Shown: positions 1-8,327 of the stretch, piece after piece
How the letters are laid out: every line of letters starts with the position of its first letter
How positions within the stretch are numbered: position 1 is the first letter of the stretch
Origin: Pseudomonadota bacterium
Lineage (GTDB): Bacteria > Pseudomonadota > Gammaproteobacteria > Burkholderiales > Burkholderiaceae
Reading direction: 5' to 3'
Length of the DNA: 14,367 nt
Assembly: GCA_963205525.1 (NCBI GenBank)
Contig: CAUJJP010000212.1
Span: 1-14,367, forward strand
The notes under the pieces: model-generated
Databases searched by the model: none
Told to the model about the DNA's origin: nothing
The model's input: the letters and a program-made list of their open reading frames with translations, nothing else
Translations under genes and position numbers: made by a program

Positions 1-216
1 ATGCCCGAGGCCGACGCCGTCAGCCTCTATCCCGCGGTGCCCCCGGCGGTGCCGCGCGTGGCCGGGATCGAGCGCATGCAGATGCTGCTCGAATCGCCCT
101 CGCGCCCGGCGCTGCAGCGCTTCCTCGCCGCCTGGCTGCCCACGCTGCACGCGCTGCGCCGCGCGCACAAGGGCCTTGCGCGCTGGGCGGTGGACGTCGA
201 TCCGCTGGCGATCTGA
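1..216 (+). CDS. priA: Primosomal protein N' (PriA helicase), C-terminal fragment
   Basis: The visible 71 residues match the extreme C-terminus of PriA, the 3'-5' helicase that reloads the replisome at stalled forks. The stretch RPALQRFLAAWL followed by a closing RWAVDVDPLAI is the usual PriA tail, in which a final helicase-core region ends in a 'DVDP' motif. The gene is cut by the window edge: the first base happens to begin an ATG, but PriA is normally about 700 residues, so the true start lies upstream. The stop is TGA at 214-216. It runs towards the minus-strand glycosyltransferase operon, with 123 bases between the two stop codons. Identification rests on recognising the tail only. Confidence 0.85.
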   Translation: MPEADAVSLYPAVPPAVPRVAGIERMQMLLESPSRPALQRFLAAWLPTLHALRRAHKGLARWAVDVDPLAI

Positions 217-339
217 TCAGCGCGGCGCGACGCCGTAGGCCGTGGCGATGGCCGAGAAGCTGACGAAGGCCGCCACCGTCGAGTCATGGCGGGGCAAAAC
301 ACCTGGCCGGACCGGTGTGGCTGAAGCCCTGCGCCGGCA
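217..339. other. Convergent intergenic gap between priA and the giant glycosyltransferase
   Basis: These 123 bases separate two converging stop codons. A short hairpin (CGGCG, loop CGA, CGCCG, 223-235) lies just after the priA stop but has no U-tract, so no convincing intrinsic terminator is visible. On the minus strand an open stretch ending with TGA at 217-219 reads DSTVAAFVSFSAIATAYGVAPR, which looks more protein-like than random, but there is no start signal and an in-frame stop lies about 40 codons upstream. Confidence 0.4.
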
Positions 340-3300
340 TCATCCCCGCTTGCCCAGCCGCGGCTCGATCAGCGCCAGCAGCCGTTCGCCCAGCCGGTCG
401 ATGGTGAAGGCTTCAAGGTACTGCTGGCGCGCTGCCCGGCCCATCGCTGCGCAGTGTGCCGGGTCCTGCATCAGCGCGGCGATGGCTTCGGCCAGCGCCC
501 GTGTGTCCTGCGGCGGTACCACCAAGCCGTCGATGCCGTGACGGATCATCTCGGGCACCCCGCCGACGGCGGAGGAAAGCACCGGCCTGCCCAGGGCCAT
601 CGCCTCGAGGATGGTTACCGGAAAGACTTCGTCGCGCGACGGGCACACCAGCAGATCGGCCTCCGCCAAGTGGCGCAGCGCCGCCTCGTGCGACAGCGAC
701 CCGAGGTGGCGCACGCAAGGCGTGCCTTGCAGCGTCGGCAGGATGCGCGCATGGAACTCGGGGTCGAGCACGCGCCCGATCAGTCGCACGTCGAGCCGAG
801 CCTGCATCTCGGCGGGCAACCGCGCTACGGCATCGAGCAGCAGGTCCTGACCCTTGCGCGGCTCCACGCTGCCGATGTGCACGATCGTGAAGCGCGCCGG
901 GACATGCTCGACGGCGCCCGGCACTTGCGGCTCCTGAGTGCCGTAGGGAATGACATGGAAGCGACCTCGATCGCCCAGGTCCTCGTACAGTGTTCGCGTG
1001 GCGGCGCAGGCGAAGACCACGTCGTCGGCGGCCGCTAGCGCTTCGATGATCGACGGGTTGGCCAGCGCCATCTCGCGGCCAGCCATCGATTCGTGCAGCA
1101 ACCACAGCACCGGCGTGCCCGAGGACTCGGCCACCTGCACCGAGGGCCAGGCGACGATGGTGTTGGCCAGGATGAGGTCGAAGGCGGCCATCAGCTTGGC
1201 CGTCTGCGCATCGGGTGCGCGCGCGATGGTGGCATCCACGATCACCGGGATGCCATGCGAGCGGTAGGCCGCGGCAAGCTCGCCGTCCAGCGGCGACATC
1301 ACGGTGACGAAGTGGCCGCGGGCGCGGAAATGCGCGGCCAGTTGCAGCAGCAGGATCGGCGCGCCGCTCAGGCTCAGGTCGTGACTGACGAGCAGGAGGT
1401 CGGCCGCCGCCAGCATCGCGTCGTCCTCGCGCGCGAGCTCCATACGGTAGGGCACATGGCCGGCGTGGTACAGGTGGGCCCGCATGTTTTCCGGGTACCA
1501 GGGGTCGCGCGAGAGGAAGTGGCCGAAGCGCTTGATGAGGTAGGTGTCGGCCTTGTCCTTGCGGCGCTCGCGCAGGTGGTCGGTGGCCTTCAGCGACAGG
1601 TGGCCAATGTGGCGCAGCTCGGCGAATGGCGTATAGATCATGGCGTAGCCGCGCTCGCGGATACGGCAGCACAGGTCGACGTCGGAATGCATGATCGGCG
1701 TGCGCTCGGCATCCCAGCCGCCGATCTCGTCGAACACCCGGCGCGGCATCAGCAGGCAGGCACCCGACAGCAGCGAGACATCGCGCTCCGACTGCGCAAG
1801 GTTGAAGTACACGCCGCTGTCCTTGGGCTGGGCGTGGAAGGCCGTGCCCACCAGGCCGCGCACGCCGGTCACCATGCCGGCGTACTGGAGGGTGTCGTTC
1901 TCGTAGAACAGCTTGGGCGACACCCCGCCGACGTTGCCGCGGCCGAAGACGCCCAGCATGTCCCCGAGCCAGCTGCCGTGGGTGGCCTCGACATCGTCGT
2001 TGAAGAACAGCAGGTAGTCGCCGTGCGCTGCCGCCGCGCCCGCGTTGCACTTCGCCGAAAAGTTGAACGGCTGGTCGTAGGCACACAGTCGCACAGCGTC
2101 GTCGCCGGCGTGGCGCTGCAGCAGTTCATTCCCGAGCGCCGAATGGGTGACGGCGACGATCTCGTACGGCCGATGGTCGGTGTGCCGCTGGATCAGGTCG
2201 ATGCAGTTGAAGAGGTTGCTGCGGTTGTCGGTGGGGATGACGATGGACACCAGGGGTCGCTGCGCCTCGTCGCGCGGCAGCCTGAAGCGCACGCGGTTGG
2301 CACGGGGCAGGGCCTCAGCCACGGCGTCGTAGCCGCGGCGGCGGCAGGCGTCCTGCAGCGCGGCGATGTTGGAAGTGCGCGCGAAATCCTTGCCGCCGCC
2401 GGCGGCCGAGCCCGGCAGCGTGCGCCAGTGGTACAACACCTTGGGCAGGTGGTGGATGCGGTCGGTGCGTTCGGTGATGCGCAGCGCCAGGTCGTAGTCC
2501 TGCGAGAAGTCGTAGGCCGAGCGGAAACCGCCCAGCTCGATCACCAGGTGGCGGCGGTAGACGCTCAAGTGCCCGGTATACATGCAGGCGAACAGCAGCT
2601 GCGGGCTCCAGTCGGGCTTGAAGAAGGGGTCGTGGTGCAGCGTGCTGCCGTCGGCCTGCTGCGTGATGCGGTCCTCGTCGCTGTAGACGAGGTCGGCATC
2701 GCGATGGCGGCCGAGCAGGGCCGCCACCTCGAGCAGCGCGTCGGGGTCGAGTTCGTCGTCGTTGTCCAGCAGCGCGACGAAGTCGCCGCTCGCCTGCGCC
2801 AGCGCGGCGTTCGAGGCTGCCGAGATGCCGCCGTTGCGGCGACTCCAGGTGACGACGATGCGCGGGTCGACCGTGGCCCAGCCGCGCAGCGCGCGGCGCG
2901 TGTCGGCCCGTGTCGAGGCGTCGTCGTGCAGGCACAGCTGCCAGTGCGGGTAGCTCTGCGCACGCACCGACTCGATGCAGCGCGCCAGCCACTGCGGGTC
3001 GACGTTGTAGACCGGCGTGACGATGGAGATCGTGGGCCGCTGCTCCAGGCTGTCCAGCAGGCGCCGTCGCACCTCGTCGTCCAGCGCTGGCCGCGCCGCC
3101 AGCCACTGCGCATAGGACGGATCGTGCACGACCTTCGGGCTCGGCGGCACCCCGGGCACGAAGGGACCGCCGCGCGCCAGGTCGTCGCGGATGCGTAGCG
3201 CCGTGGCCTTCGCGCCGTGGCGCCGCGCATGGGCCAGCGTGCGGCCAGCCAGTTTGGGCACACGCCGCAAGCCACGCGCCAGCCGTCGCACGGCGCGGTT

Positions 3301-4518
3301 CGCTGCGGCGGCCATGCCGTCGCGGCGCATGGCCATCAGTCCGCGCAGCCCGAGGTCGAACAAGCGTCCGCGCAGCGTGCCGTGCGGCAGCAGCCGGCTG
3401 CGCACGCGGCGCGTCTTCTCCAGCAGCTGCCAGCCCGATGTGGCGCGCATGGCGGCCATCTCGCCCTGCAGGGCTGCGATGCGCCGCTCCTGCCCCAACC
3501 ACTCGGCATCGTGCGCGGACTGGCGCAGCGCCAGCAGGTCCTCGAGGTGGTGAATGTGGTCGTCGCGGGCCTGCGCGAGCTGCTCCAGCCAGGCGACGCG
3601 GGCGACACGCTCGTCGAGCAGGATCTGCCGGTCGGCCAATTCGCGGGCATCGTGGGCGATTTGCTCGGCCGCCTGCTGCAGCGCAGCCTCCGCGGCCTGC
3701 GCCGAGGCGGCGGCGGTGGCCTGCACCGTCTGCAACTGGGCGTCCCGGCGGTTGCGGTAGGCCAGGATCACCGCGGGCGTGATGTCGGCCTGGTGCTTGT
3801 CGAGGATGCGCAGCGTAGCCTTGGCCATCGCATCGGCACTGGCGCGGTTGATCTGCTGTGCCTGATCCCATTGGTGGTAGCGCGCCGTCGCCGTGTCGAC
3901 ATGGTGGAAGGACTGGCCGCGTGCCAGTCGGATCAACAGATCCCAGTCCTCGTAGAGATCGAGGGATTCGTCGATGCCTCCGATCTCGCGCAGCCGCGCC
4001 GCGTCGATCAGGACGGTGTTGAAGGGGATGTAGTTGCCGACCAGAAGCTCAGGCCAGCTGAAATCCTTGGACAGCACCTGGCAGTCGTGCACCTCGAAGC
4101 GGCCTTGTTTCTCGGACCAGCTCGCAAAGGCCATCTCGGCGCCGCTGTAGGCCACGTCCACCGCCTGCGCCTGCGCCGCCTCGACCAGACCGCTCAGGTG
4201 ATTGGGCAACCACTCGTCGTCGTCGTCGAGAAACGCGATCCAGCGGCCTCGGGCACGGGCGATGCCGGCATTGGCGGCGCGCGCCCGGCCCTGATTGAGC
4301 GGCAGCGCGGCGTCGACCAGGGTCACTTCTCCCAGCAGCTCTTGCAGGTGCGGCAGATCGAGCGGTGCGCCGCCGTCGTTGACGAGCACGACCTCGATCG
4401 GCCGGTAAGTCTGCGCGGCGATACTGGCCAGCGCGGCTTCCAGCATGCGCGGACGGTCCCGGGTGCGCACGACGACGGAGACCAGGAGTGGCGTCGACCT
4501 TGGTTCGTGGCGATTCAT
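340..4518 (-). CDS. Giant multi-domain glycosyltransferase (GT2-coiled coil-GT2-GT2-GT4)
   Basis: Predicted cytoplasmic enzyme of 1392 residues adding several sugars to a surface glycan. Domains seen: GT2 at about 10-225 (DDDD at 98-101); an Ala/Gln/Glu-rich coiled coil at about 262-358; a basic amphipathic linker at about 361-435; a second GT2 at 495-735 (DNDD 585-588, SDEDR 613-617); a third GT2-like domain at 753-985 (NDD 840-842, DVDLCCR 946-952); and a GT4 domain at 1038-1385 with the E-x7-E motif (E1297, E1305) and GSVEPRKG at 1216-1223. GT2 enzymes invert and GT4 enzymes retain the anomeric centre, so at least two linkage types are possible. Start: ATG at 4518, whose ATGA overlaps the preceding gene's stop; ATG at 4524 would add two residues. 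The frame stays open upstream to 5256, but that part is a high-GC shadow of the neighbouring gene. Last gene of the minus operon. Acceptors and donors are unknown. Confidence 0.9.
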   Translation of the reverse strand: MNRHEPRSTPLLVSVVVRTRDRPRMLEAALASIAAQTYRPIEVVLVNDGGAPLDLPHLQELLGEVTLVDAALPLNQGRARAANAGIARARGRWIAFLDDDDEWLPNHLSGLVEAAQAQAVDVAYSGAEMAFASWSEKQGRFEVHDCQVLSKDFSWPELLVGNYIPFNTVLIDAARLREIGGIDESLDLYEDWDLLIRLARGQSFHHVDTATARYHQWDQAQQINRASADAMAKATLRILDKHQADITPAVILAYRNRRDAQLQTVQATAAASAQAAEAALQQAAEQIAHDARELADRQILLDERVARVAWLEQLAQARDDHIHHLEDLLALRQSAHDAEWLGQERRIAALQGEMAAMRATSGWQLLEKTRRVRSRLLPHGTLRGRLFDLGLRGLMAMRRDGMAAAANRAVRRLARGLRRVPKLAGRTLAHARRHGAKATALRIRDDLARGGPFVPGVPPSPKVVHDPSYAQWLAARPALDDEVRRRLLDSLEQRPTISIVTPVYNVDPQWLARCIESVRAQSYPHWQLCLHDDASTRADTRRALRGWATVDPRIVVTWSRRNGGISAASNAALAQASGDFVALLDNDDELDPDALLEVAALLGRHRDADLVYSDEDRITQQADGSTLHHDPFFKPDWSPQLLFACMYTGHLSVYRRHLVIELGGFRSAYDFSQDYDLALRITERTDRIHHLPKVLYHWRTLPGSAAGGGKDFARTSNIAALQDACRRRGYDAVAEALPRANRVRFRLPRDEAQRPLVSIVIPTDNRSNLFNCIDLIQRHTDHRPYEIVAVTHSALGNELLQRHAGDDAVRLCAYDQPFNFSAKCNAGAAAAHGDYLLFFNDDVEATHGSWLGDMLGVFGRGNVGGVSPKLFYENDTLQYAGMVTGVRGLVGTAFHAQPKDSGVYFNLAQSERDVSLLSGACLLMPRRVFDEIGGWDAERTPIMHSDVDLCCRIRERGYAMIYTPFAELRHIGHLSLKATDHLRERRKDKADTYLIKRFGHFLSRDPWYPENMRAHLYHAGHVPYRMELAREDDAMLAAADLLLVSHDLSLSGAPILLLQLAAHFRARGHFVTVMSPLDGELAAAYRSHGIPVIVDATIARAPDAQTAKLMAAFDLILANTIVAWPSVQVAESSGTPVLWLLHESMAGREMALANPSIIEALAAADDVVFACAATRTLYEDLGDRGRFHVIPYGTQEPQVPGAVEHVPARFTIVHIGSVEPRKGQDLLLDAVARLPAEMQARLDVRLIGRVLDPEFHARILPTLQGTPCVRHLGSLSHEAALRHLAEADLLVCPSRDEVFPVTILEAMALGRPVLSSAVGGVPEMIRHGIDGLVVPPQDTRALAEAIAALMQDPAHCAAMGRAARQQYLEAFTIDRLGERLLALIEPRLGKRG

Positions 4519-5681
4519 GTCCATCCGAGGGCCCGACGGATCACCGGCGCCTGCGTCGCGCAGGCAAACCGCTGCAGCGCCAGTTCGCGCGCCCGGGCCG
4601 CCATGGCTGCCCGGGCGCCGGGGGCGTCCAGCAGCGCCGCCAGGCGGCGCTCCCATTCGTGGGCGCGGGCTAGGACGCCATTGTGGCCGTCGACGATGCA
4701 GTCCACGTGGTTGGCGGTGGGTGAGGCGATGCTGACGGTGCCTACCGCAGCGGCCTCGAAGAACTTGAGCGGCGACTTGCAGTCGGCAAAGACGCTGGCC
4801 TGCAGGGGCATCAGGTTGACCTCGACCGATGCCACCCGGCGCTGCAGGTTGACCCAGTCGGTGAAGGGCGCGCGCAGCACCCGCTCGCCAAAGCGCGACC
4901 AGGACGCAGCGGGTTCCAGGTAGCCGACGGTCATCACGCGCAGCTCGGGCCGGCGTTCGAGCAGGGCCTCGAGCGCCGGCGCGACGATGGCGAAATCGAG
5001 CCGGTGCGAGGGCGAGCCGCTGAAATAGGCCAGCACGGGGCGGTCGTCGCCCGCGATGCCGGACGGCTGCTTCTCGGCCCACAGGCGGTCGGAAATCGTC
5101 AGCTGCTCGCGATTCATGAAATTGGGCACGACGGCCACCGGCTTGCCGCAAAATTCGCGCATGCGCTCGGCCAGGAAGGCGTTGGTTGTGATTCCACCAT
5201 CGCAAGCCTGCAGCGTGGCCCCCATGCGAGACACCATGCCGAACCAGTCGTCCCACACGCGCGGATCGTCGGCGTCCAGCCCCAGGGTGGACACCAGCAG
5301 CGGCACGTAGCGGGTATCGAAGACGAGGTCGTCGATGTCGAACAGCACCGGCTTGCCGCGGCGTCGGAACTGCGTGATCAGCTCGCCCAGCGCGTGCTCC
5401 CAGCCCGAGCGGCAGATCACCAGCACCTGGGCGCCGTCGGCGATCGCCTGGGCGTGGCCGAGGTCGTCGCGATGGAACCAGCTGGCCGAGCAGCCTCCTT
5501 CAGCATCGGCATTGAGCACCTGCGCCATGTTGTAGGCGCGGTAGCGAAAGCTGCTGTTGTTGGGCGCTTCGTAGTAGTAGGCCGCGCGCCGCGTGCCGCG
5601 CAAAAGCTGGCGCAAGCGATCGCCCAGCGGCAGCAGCCAGGGGTCGTGGTAGGGCTGCTGCGGCGTGCGCAGGGCGAACAT
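4515..5681 (-). CDS. GT-B fold glycosyltransferase (GT4-like)
   Basis: A 388-residue protein with the two-lobed layout of GT-B glycosyltransferases. Visible landmarks are YYYEAPNNSSFRYRAYNMAQ (35-54), an acidic FDIDDLVFD loop (114-122) common in this group, VAVVPNFMN (182-190), a second-lobe start at DRPVLAYFSGSPSH (213-226), and CKSPLKFFEAAAVGTVSIAS (301-320), which corresponds to the donor-binding region of GT4 enzymes. Only one Glu of the usual E-x7-E pair is obvious (E309). The ATG at 5681 overlaps the stop of the upstream gene as TGATG, and the TGA at 4515-4517 overlaps the next start as ATGA, so translation is probably coupled on both sides. No membrane segments are seen, so it presumably acts at the cytoplasmic face. 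Sugar specificity cannot be read from the sequence. Confidence 0.85.
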   Translation of the reverse strand: MFALRTPQQPYHDPWLLPLGDRLRQLLRGTRRAAYYYEAPNNSSFRYRAYNMAQVLNADAEGGCSASWFHRDDLGHAQAIADGAQVLVICRSGWEHALGELITQFRRRGKPVLFDIDDLVFDTRYVPLLVSTLGLDADDPRVWDDWFGMVSRMGATLQACDGGITTNAFLAERMREFCGKPVAVVPNFMNREQLTISDRLWAEKQPSGIAGDDRPVLAYFSGSPSHRLDFAIVAPALEALLERRPELRVMTVGYLEPAASWSRFGERVLRAPFTDWVNLQRRVASVEVNLMPLQASVFADCKSPLKFFEAAAVGTVSIASPTANHVDCIVDGHNGVLARAHEWERRLAALLDAPGARAAMAARARELALQRFACATQAPVIRRALGWT

Positions 5682-6970
5682 CAGGGTTCCGAGGCCAGTC
5701 GCTCGATAACGGGGCGCAGCGATTGCGCCCAGTCGCGTGACAGGCCGTTGGCCTGGAAGTGGGCCTGCCGCCGCGCCGCGTCGGCCACCAGCGCCACGCC
5801 ATCACGCAGCCCATCGAGCAAGGGCTGCAACGCGGCGTCGCGCAGGATCAGGTTGCGTGACCAGGCGGAGAGGTCCTGCTTCAGTCCGTGGCGCGTGCTG
5901 ACGACCACCGCGCCGCTGGCCACCAGGTCCAGCGGCGGGTAGCTGGGGTGTGGCGTGTCCATCAGGCTCAGGCCGAGGTCGGTGCCGCCGATCAGCGCGG
6001 CGTAGTCCGACCAGTCGAGGTTTTCCAGCCGCTGCGGCCGCACGCCGCCGGCCAGCACCAACACGGGGATGTGGCTGCCGACGAAGACGATGTCCCATTG
6101 CTGCGGGTCGATCACGCCCTGCAGCAGCGCCTGCTCGATCACCTCCAGCCCGAGGTGAAAGAGGTTGCGTGGGTTGTGTGGCCGGGCATAGAAGACGAAG
6201 CGGCGGCGATCGCCGGCCACGCGAGGGCGGGGGTAGAAGACGCTGGGCGGAAAGGCCGGCTCGAAGCTGATCGCCCGGGTGTCGAAGTGGGCCAGCCCGC
6301 TGGCCGCGAAATGGGCGCGCAGCAGTTCGGTGTTGACGACGAAGCGCAGGTCGGTGCGCCGCAGCAGGGCCTCGCAGCGCAGGCGGTCGTCGCCCTGCGG
6401 GTAGAACATGCGCTCGTCTTCCTGCAGCAGGTAGGCCACGCGGCTGGCGGGCACCGCGGCCAGCGTGGCGGCGGTGGTCCACCAGCTGCTGGTGAGCAGC
6501 AGCTCGTCGTCGAAGAGGTCGAGTTCGGTATCCGGTGCGCTCACCGGGGCGAAGCGGAACTGCGACTCGCGCTGCAACGCAAGCCCGTAGACCTGCAGAA
6601 GATGGTCGAGGTTGGCGGGCTGCGGCGGCTCGGTGCGCGTGATCACACGCAGATCGGCGCCGCGGCGGTTGGCCAGCAGCGTGGCGAGGATGAGCGCCGT
6701 GCCCACGCCGCCGAACAGACTGCCGCGGCCGATGCTGTCGGTGATCAGGCTCACGCGCCGCCGCCCCTGCGCGGGCGTGGCAAAGGAGCGCAGTGGCGTC
6801 AGCGCTGCAAAGCGCTCGGCCAGCAGCGCGCTGGCCGAGCGCGGCCCACTGGGCGCAGGGGCCCGCCGACGGCGCCACTCATGCAGCACCCGCGCCAGCG
6901 TTGCTCGCCAGCCGAAGCGGCGACTGTAGTTCAGCAGGCGGGACAGGTTGCTGGGCGTGGCTTCAGGCAC
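5681..6970 (-). CDS. WsaF-like glycosyltransferase (possible rhamnosyltransferase)
   Basis: A 429-residue protein resembling the WsaF group of GT-B enzymes; the founding member is a rhamnosyltransferase of S-layer glycan assembly. Supporting motifs are AYLLQEDERMFYPQGDD (179-195), which corresponds to the family's 'QDxExxFYPxG' signature, FVFYARPHNPRNLFHLGLE (258-276) in the second lobe, and LGLSLMDTPHPSYPPLDLVA (332-351) followed by SGAVVVST, the nucleotide-sugar side. The start is GTG at 6970 because no ATG, GTG or TTG lies in frame over the 65 bases up to the upstream gene; the Shine-Dalgarno is poor. The only clear break in the minus operon precedes this gene. The N-terminal 70 residues are basic and may be a membrane or partner contact. 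Family assignment is from remembered motifs; rhamnose as donor is an inference. Confidence 0.75.
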   Translation of the reverse strand: MPEATPSNLSRLLNYSRRFGWRATLARVLHEWRRRRAPAPSGPRSASALLAERFAALTPLRSFATPAQGRRRVSLITDSIGRGSLFGGVGTALILATLLANRRGADLRVITRTEPPQPANLDHLLQVYGLALQRESQFRFAPVSAPDTELDLFDDELLLTSSWWTTAATLAAVPASRVAYLLQEDERMFYPQGDDRLRCEALLRRTDLRFVVNTELLRAHFAASGLAHFDTRAISFEPAFPPSVFYPRPRVAGDRRRFVFYARPHNPRNLFHLGLEVIEQALLQGVIDPQQWDIVFVGSHIPVLVLAGGVRPQRLENLDWSDYAALIGGTDLGLSLMDTPHPSYPPLDLVASGAVVVSTRHGLKQDLSAWSRNLILRDAALQPLLDGLRDGVALVADAARRQAHFQANGLSRDWAQSLRPVIERLASEP

Positions 6971-7035
6971 GGAACTCAGGCGGCAGCGGCGACGGTTGTG
7001 CCGGATGCGGTGCGGCGACAGGCAAACGGCGAATT
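6971..7035 (-). other. 65-base gap inside the minus-strand operon
   Basis: This is the only non-overlapping junction of the minus operon. On the minus strand a TAAAAT hexamer, which includes the GT2 stop codon, resembles a -10 box, but no TTGACA-like -35 box lies at a suitable distance. An internal promoter is therefore possible but not supported. Confidence 0.3.
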
Positions 7036-7953
7036 TTAGGGGGCCGTCGGCCGGCCGACGTCGGCGGGCCGCGGACCGTCGACGCCTTGCCAGCCATCAA
7101 CCAGACCCCGCCCCATCATGCGCAGCCGCGCCCATCGCCCCGACGCCAGCATGCCGAAGTAGAGCAGCAGCGACAGCAGTTGCCGCGCATCGGCGCGCTT
7201 CCATGCCGCCGTGGCGTGCGGGCACCGACGCAGCAGCAGCCCGTTGCGCCAGATGTAGTAGTAGCGAAACGGCTGATGCAGCGCCAAGTGGCGCCAGCGC
7301 CCGAACCAGACGCGGATCTGTCGCTGCCCCAGCCGATGCCGCAGGCGCGCCCCCGGCACGCCGATCAGCCGCCAGCCGCGCCAGGCCGCGCGCAGGCACC
7401 ACTCGGTGTCGACCTTGTCGATGAACAGTTCCTCGGCCATCGGCCCGATGTCTTCCCACGCGGCGCGCGGGATCAGCGTCCCCGAGGCGATCAGCAGATC
7501 GCAGTCGATCCAGCGCTCGGCCGCAGCGGGCGCGATGGCGACATAGCGGCCATCACGAAAGCGCACGAAGCCCTCGCTGCCTCCCGCAGGGTCGACGATC
7601 AGCGGCCCGGCCGCCGCCACGCGCAGGCCCTGCGCGGCGGCGTCATCCACCACCCGGCGCATCTGCGCCACCATGTCAGGCGCCGGCAGGCTGTCCTGGT
7701 CGAGCAGCAGCACGAACCGCGCGCCGCCCTCGAATGCCGCCTGCGCGCCGAGGTTCTGCGCGCGCGCCACGCCTTCGTTGCGGCCCAGCCGGATCAGCCG
7801 CGCCGGCGCCGGCACCCGGGGCGGCGCGGGGCTCGCGTTGTCGACGACGACGATGGCCTGCACCTGCGGCGCCAGCGCCGCCAGCAGTTGCGCCAGCGCT
7901 TCGGATTCGGGGTGGTAGCTCACCACCACGGCGGCGACGCCGGGCGGGTTCAC
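7036..7953 (-). CDS. GT2 glycosyltransferase, rhamnosyltransferase-like
   Basis: A 305-residue GT-A enzyme of the group that includes O-antigen rhamnosyltransferases. It opens with AAVVVSYHPE (7-16), followed by IVVVDNAS (34-41), the metal-binding LLLDQDS (82-88), an acceptor-side FIDKVDTEWCLRA (177-189), and HQPFRYYYIWRN (226-237). The FIDxVDxEWCLRA string and the C-terminal YYxxRN region are typical of L-rhamnosyltransferases. A hydrophobic stretch near 258-270 could associate with the membrane. The start is GTG at 7953, which overlaps the vapC stop as GTGA; earlier in-frame starts would read far into vapC. The stop is TAA at 7036-7038. It sits directly behind a toxin-antitoxin pair and heads the glycosyltransferase part of the operon. 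dTDP-rhamnose as donor is likely but not proven. Confidence 0.85.
   Translation of the reverse strand: MNPPGVAAVVVSYHPESEALAQLLAALAPQVQAIVVVDNASPAPPRVPAPARLIRLGRNEGVARAQNLGAQAAFEGGARFVLLLDQDSLPAPDMVAQMRRVVDDAAAQGLRVAAAGPLIVDPAGGSEGFVRFRDGRYVAIAPAAAERWIDCDLLIASGTLIPRAAWEDIGPMAEELFIDKVDTEWCLRAAWRGWRLIGVPGARLRHRLGQRQIRVWFGRWRHLALHQPFRYYYIWRNGLLLRRCPHATAAWKRADARQLLSLLLYFGMLASGRWARLRMMGRGLVDGWQGVDGPRPADVGRPTAP
7045..7065. repeat. Overlapping perfect palindromes at the end of the GT2 gene
   Basis: CGTCGGCCGGCCGACG (7045-7060) is its own reverse complement, and GCCGACGTCGGC (7054-7065) is a second palindrome sharing seven bases with it. They lie in the last codons of the GT2 gene, 7-27 bases before its stop. 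In RNA the first could form a 6-bp stem with a CCGG loop. The minus-strand transcript continues CCCCCTAAAATT, not a U-run, so a classical terminator is not supported; pausing, RNA-end protection or chance in GC-rich DNA are the alternatives. Confidence 0.4.
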
Positions 7954-8327
7954 ACCGGCAGCACGATGTCCCCGTAGGCGGCCAGGGCCGCATCGGCCGT
8001 CAGCAGCCGCAGGGGTTCGGCCAGCGCTTGTGCCACGAGCAGCCGGTCGAACGGGTCGTTGTGGTGCGGGGCCAGTTGGGTCACGCCCGCGGTGTGCACG
8101 GCACGCACCGGCAGTTCGACGAATCCGCTGACGTCGATGGCCGTCACCAGCTCGGCAGGATCGGCCCTCAGCTTGCCCAGCCGGACCTTGATGGCGATCT
8201 CCCAAATCGAAGCCGCCGACACGTGGACTTCATCGGCGGCTTCGATGATGCGGCGGGTCGCCGGCTTCAGCAGCGGTGAGGCCGCCACCGCCCACAGGAA
8301 GACGTGGGTGTCCAGCAGCAGCCGCAT
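7950..8327 (-). CDS. vapC: PIN-domain toxin of a type II toxin-antitoxin pair (VapC family)
   Basis: A 125-residue PIN-domain protein, a typical VapC length. VapC toxins are Mg-dependent ribonucleases that cut tRNA, rRNA or mRNA and arrest growth. The expected acidic residues are present: D6 in LLLDTHVFLW, E43 in SAASIWEIAIK, D94 in HHNDPFDRLLVAQA, and D112 in LLTADAAL, so the active site appears intact. The ATG at 8327 overlaps the antitoxin stop by one base (TGATG), the standard coupled arrangement. The 3' end overlaps the GT2 start as GTGA, which is unusual because it couples a toxin gene to a glycan gene. The HxDPFDRLLIAQA variant belongs to the PIN group commonly paired with Phd/YefM-like antitoxins. 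Confidence 0.92.
   Translation of the reverse strand: MRLLLDTHVFLWAVAASPLLKPATRRIIEAADEVHVSAASIWEIAIKVRLGKLRADPAELVTAIDVSGFVELPVRAVHTAGVTQLAPHHNDPFDRLLVAQALAEPLRLLTADAALAAYGDIVLPV

Noticed and set aside
2545..2560. GGCGGTAG ops-like element in the plus strand near 2552
   Set aside because: It lies inside a coding sequence on the strand opposite to transcription, so it cannot act as an RfaH-type element for these operons.
1093..4923. Very long open frames on the plus strand across the giant glycosyltransferase (1093-3198 and 3217-4923)
   Set aside because: They lie antisense to well-recognised glycosyltransferase domains, have Val/Gln/Arg/His-rich composition typical of reversed GC-rich codons, and show no motif of their own.
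4519..5256. N-terminal extension of the giant glycosyltransferase to 5256
   Set aside because: The extra 246 residues are Arg/Gly/Ala-rich low-complexity sequence that coincides with the real upstream gene in another frame; the GT2 domain begins just after the ATG at 4518.
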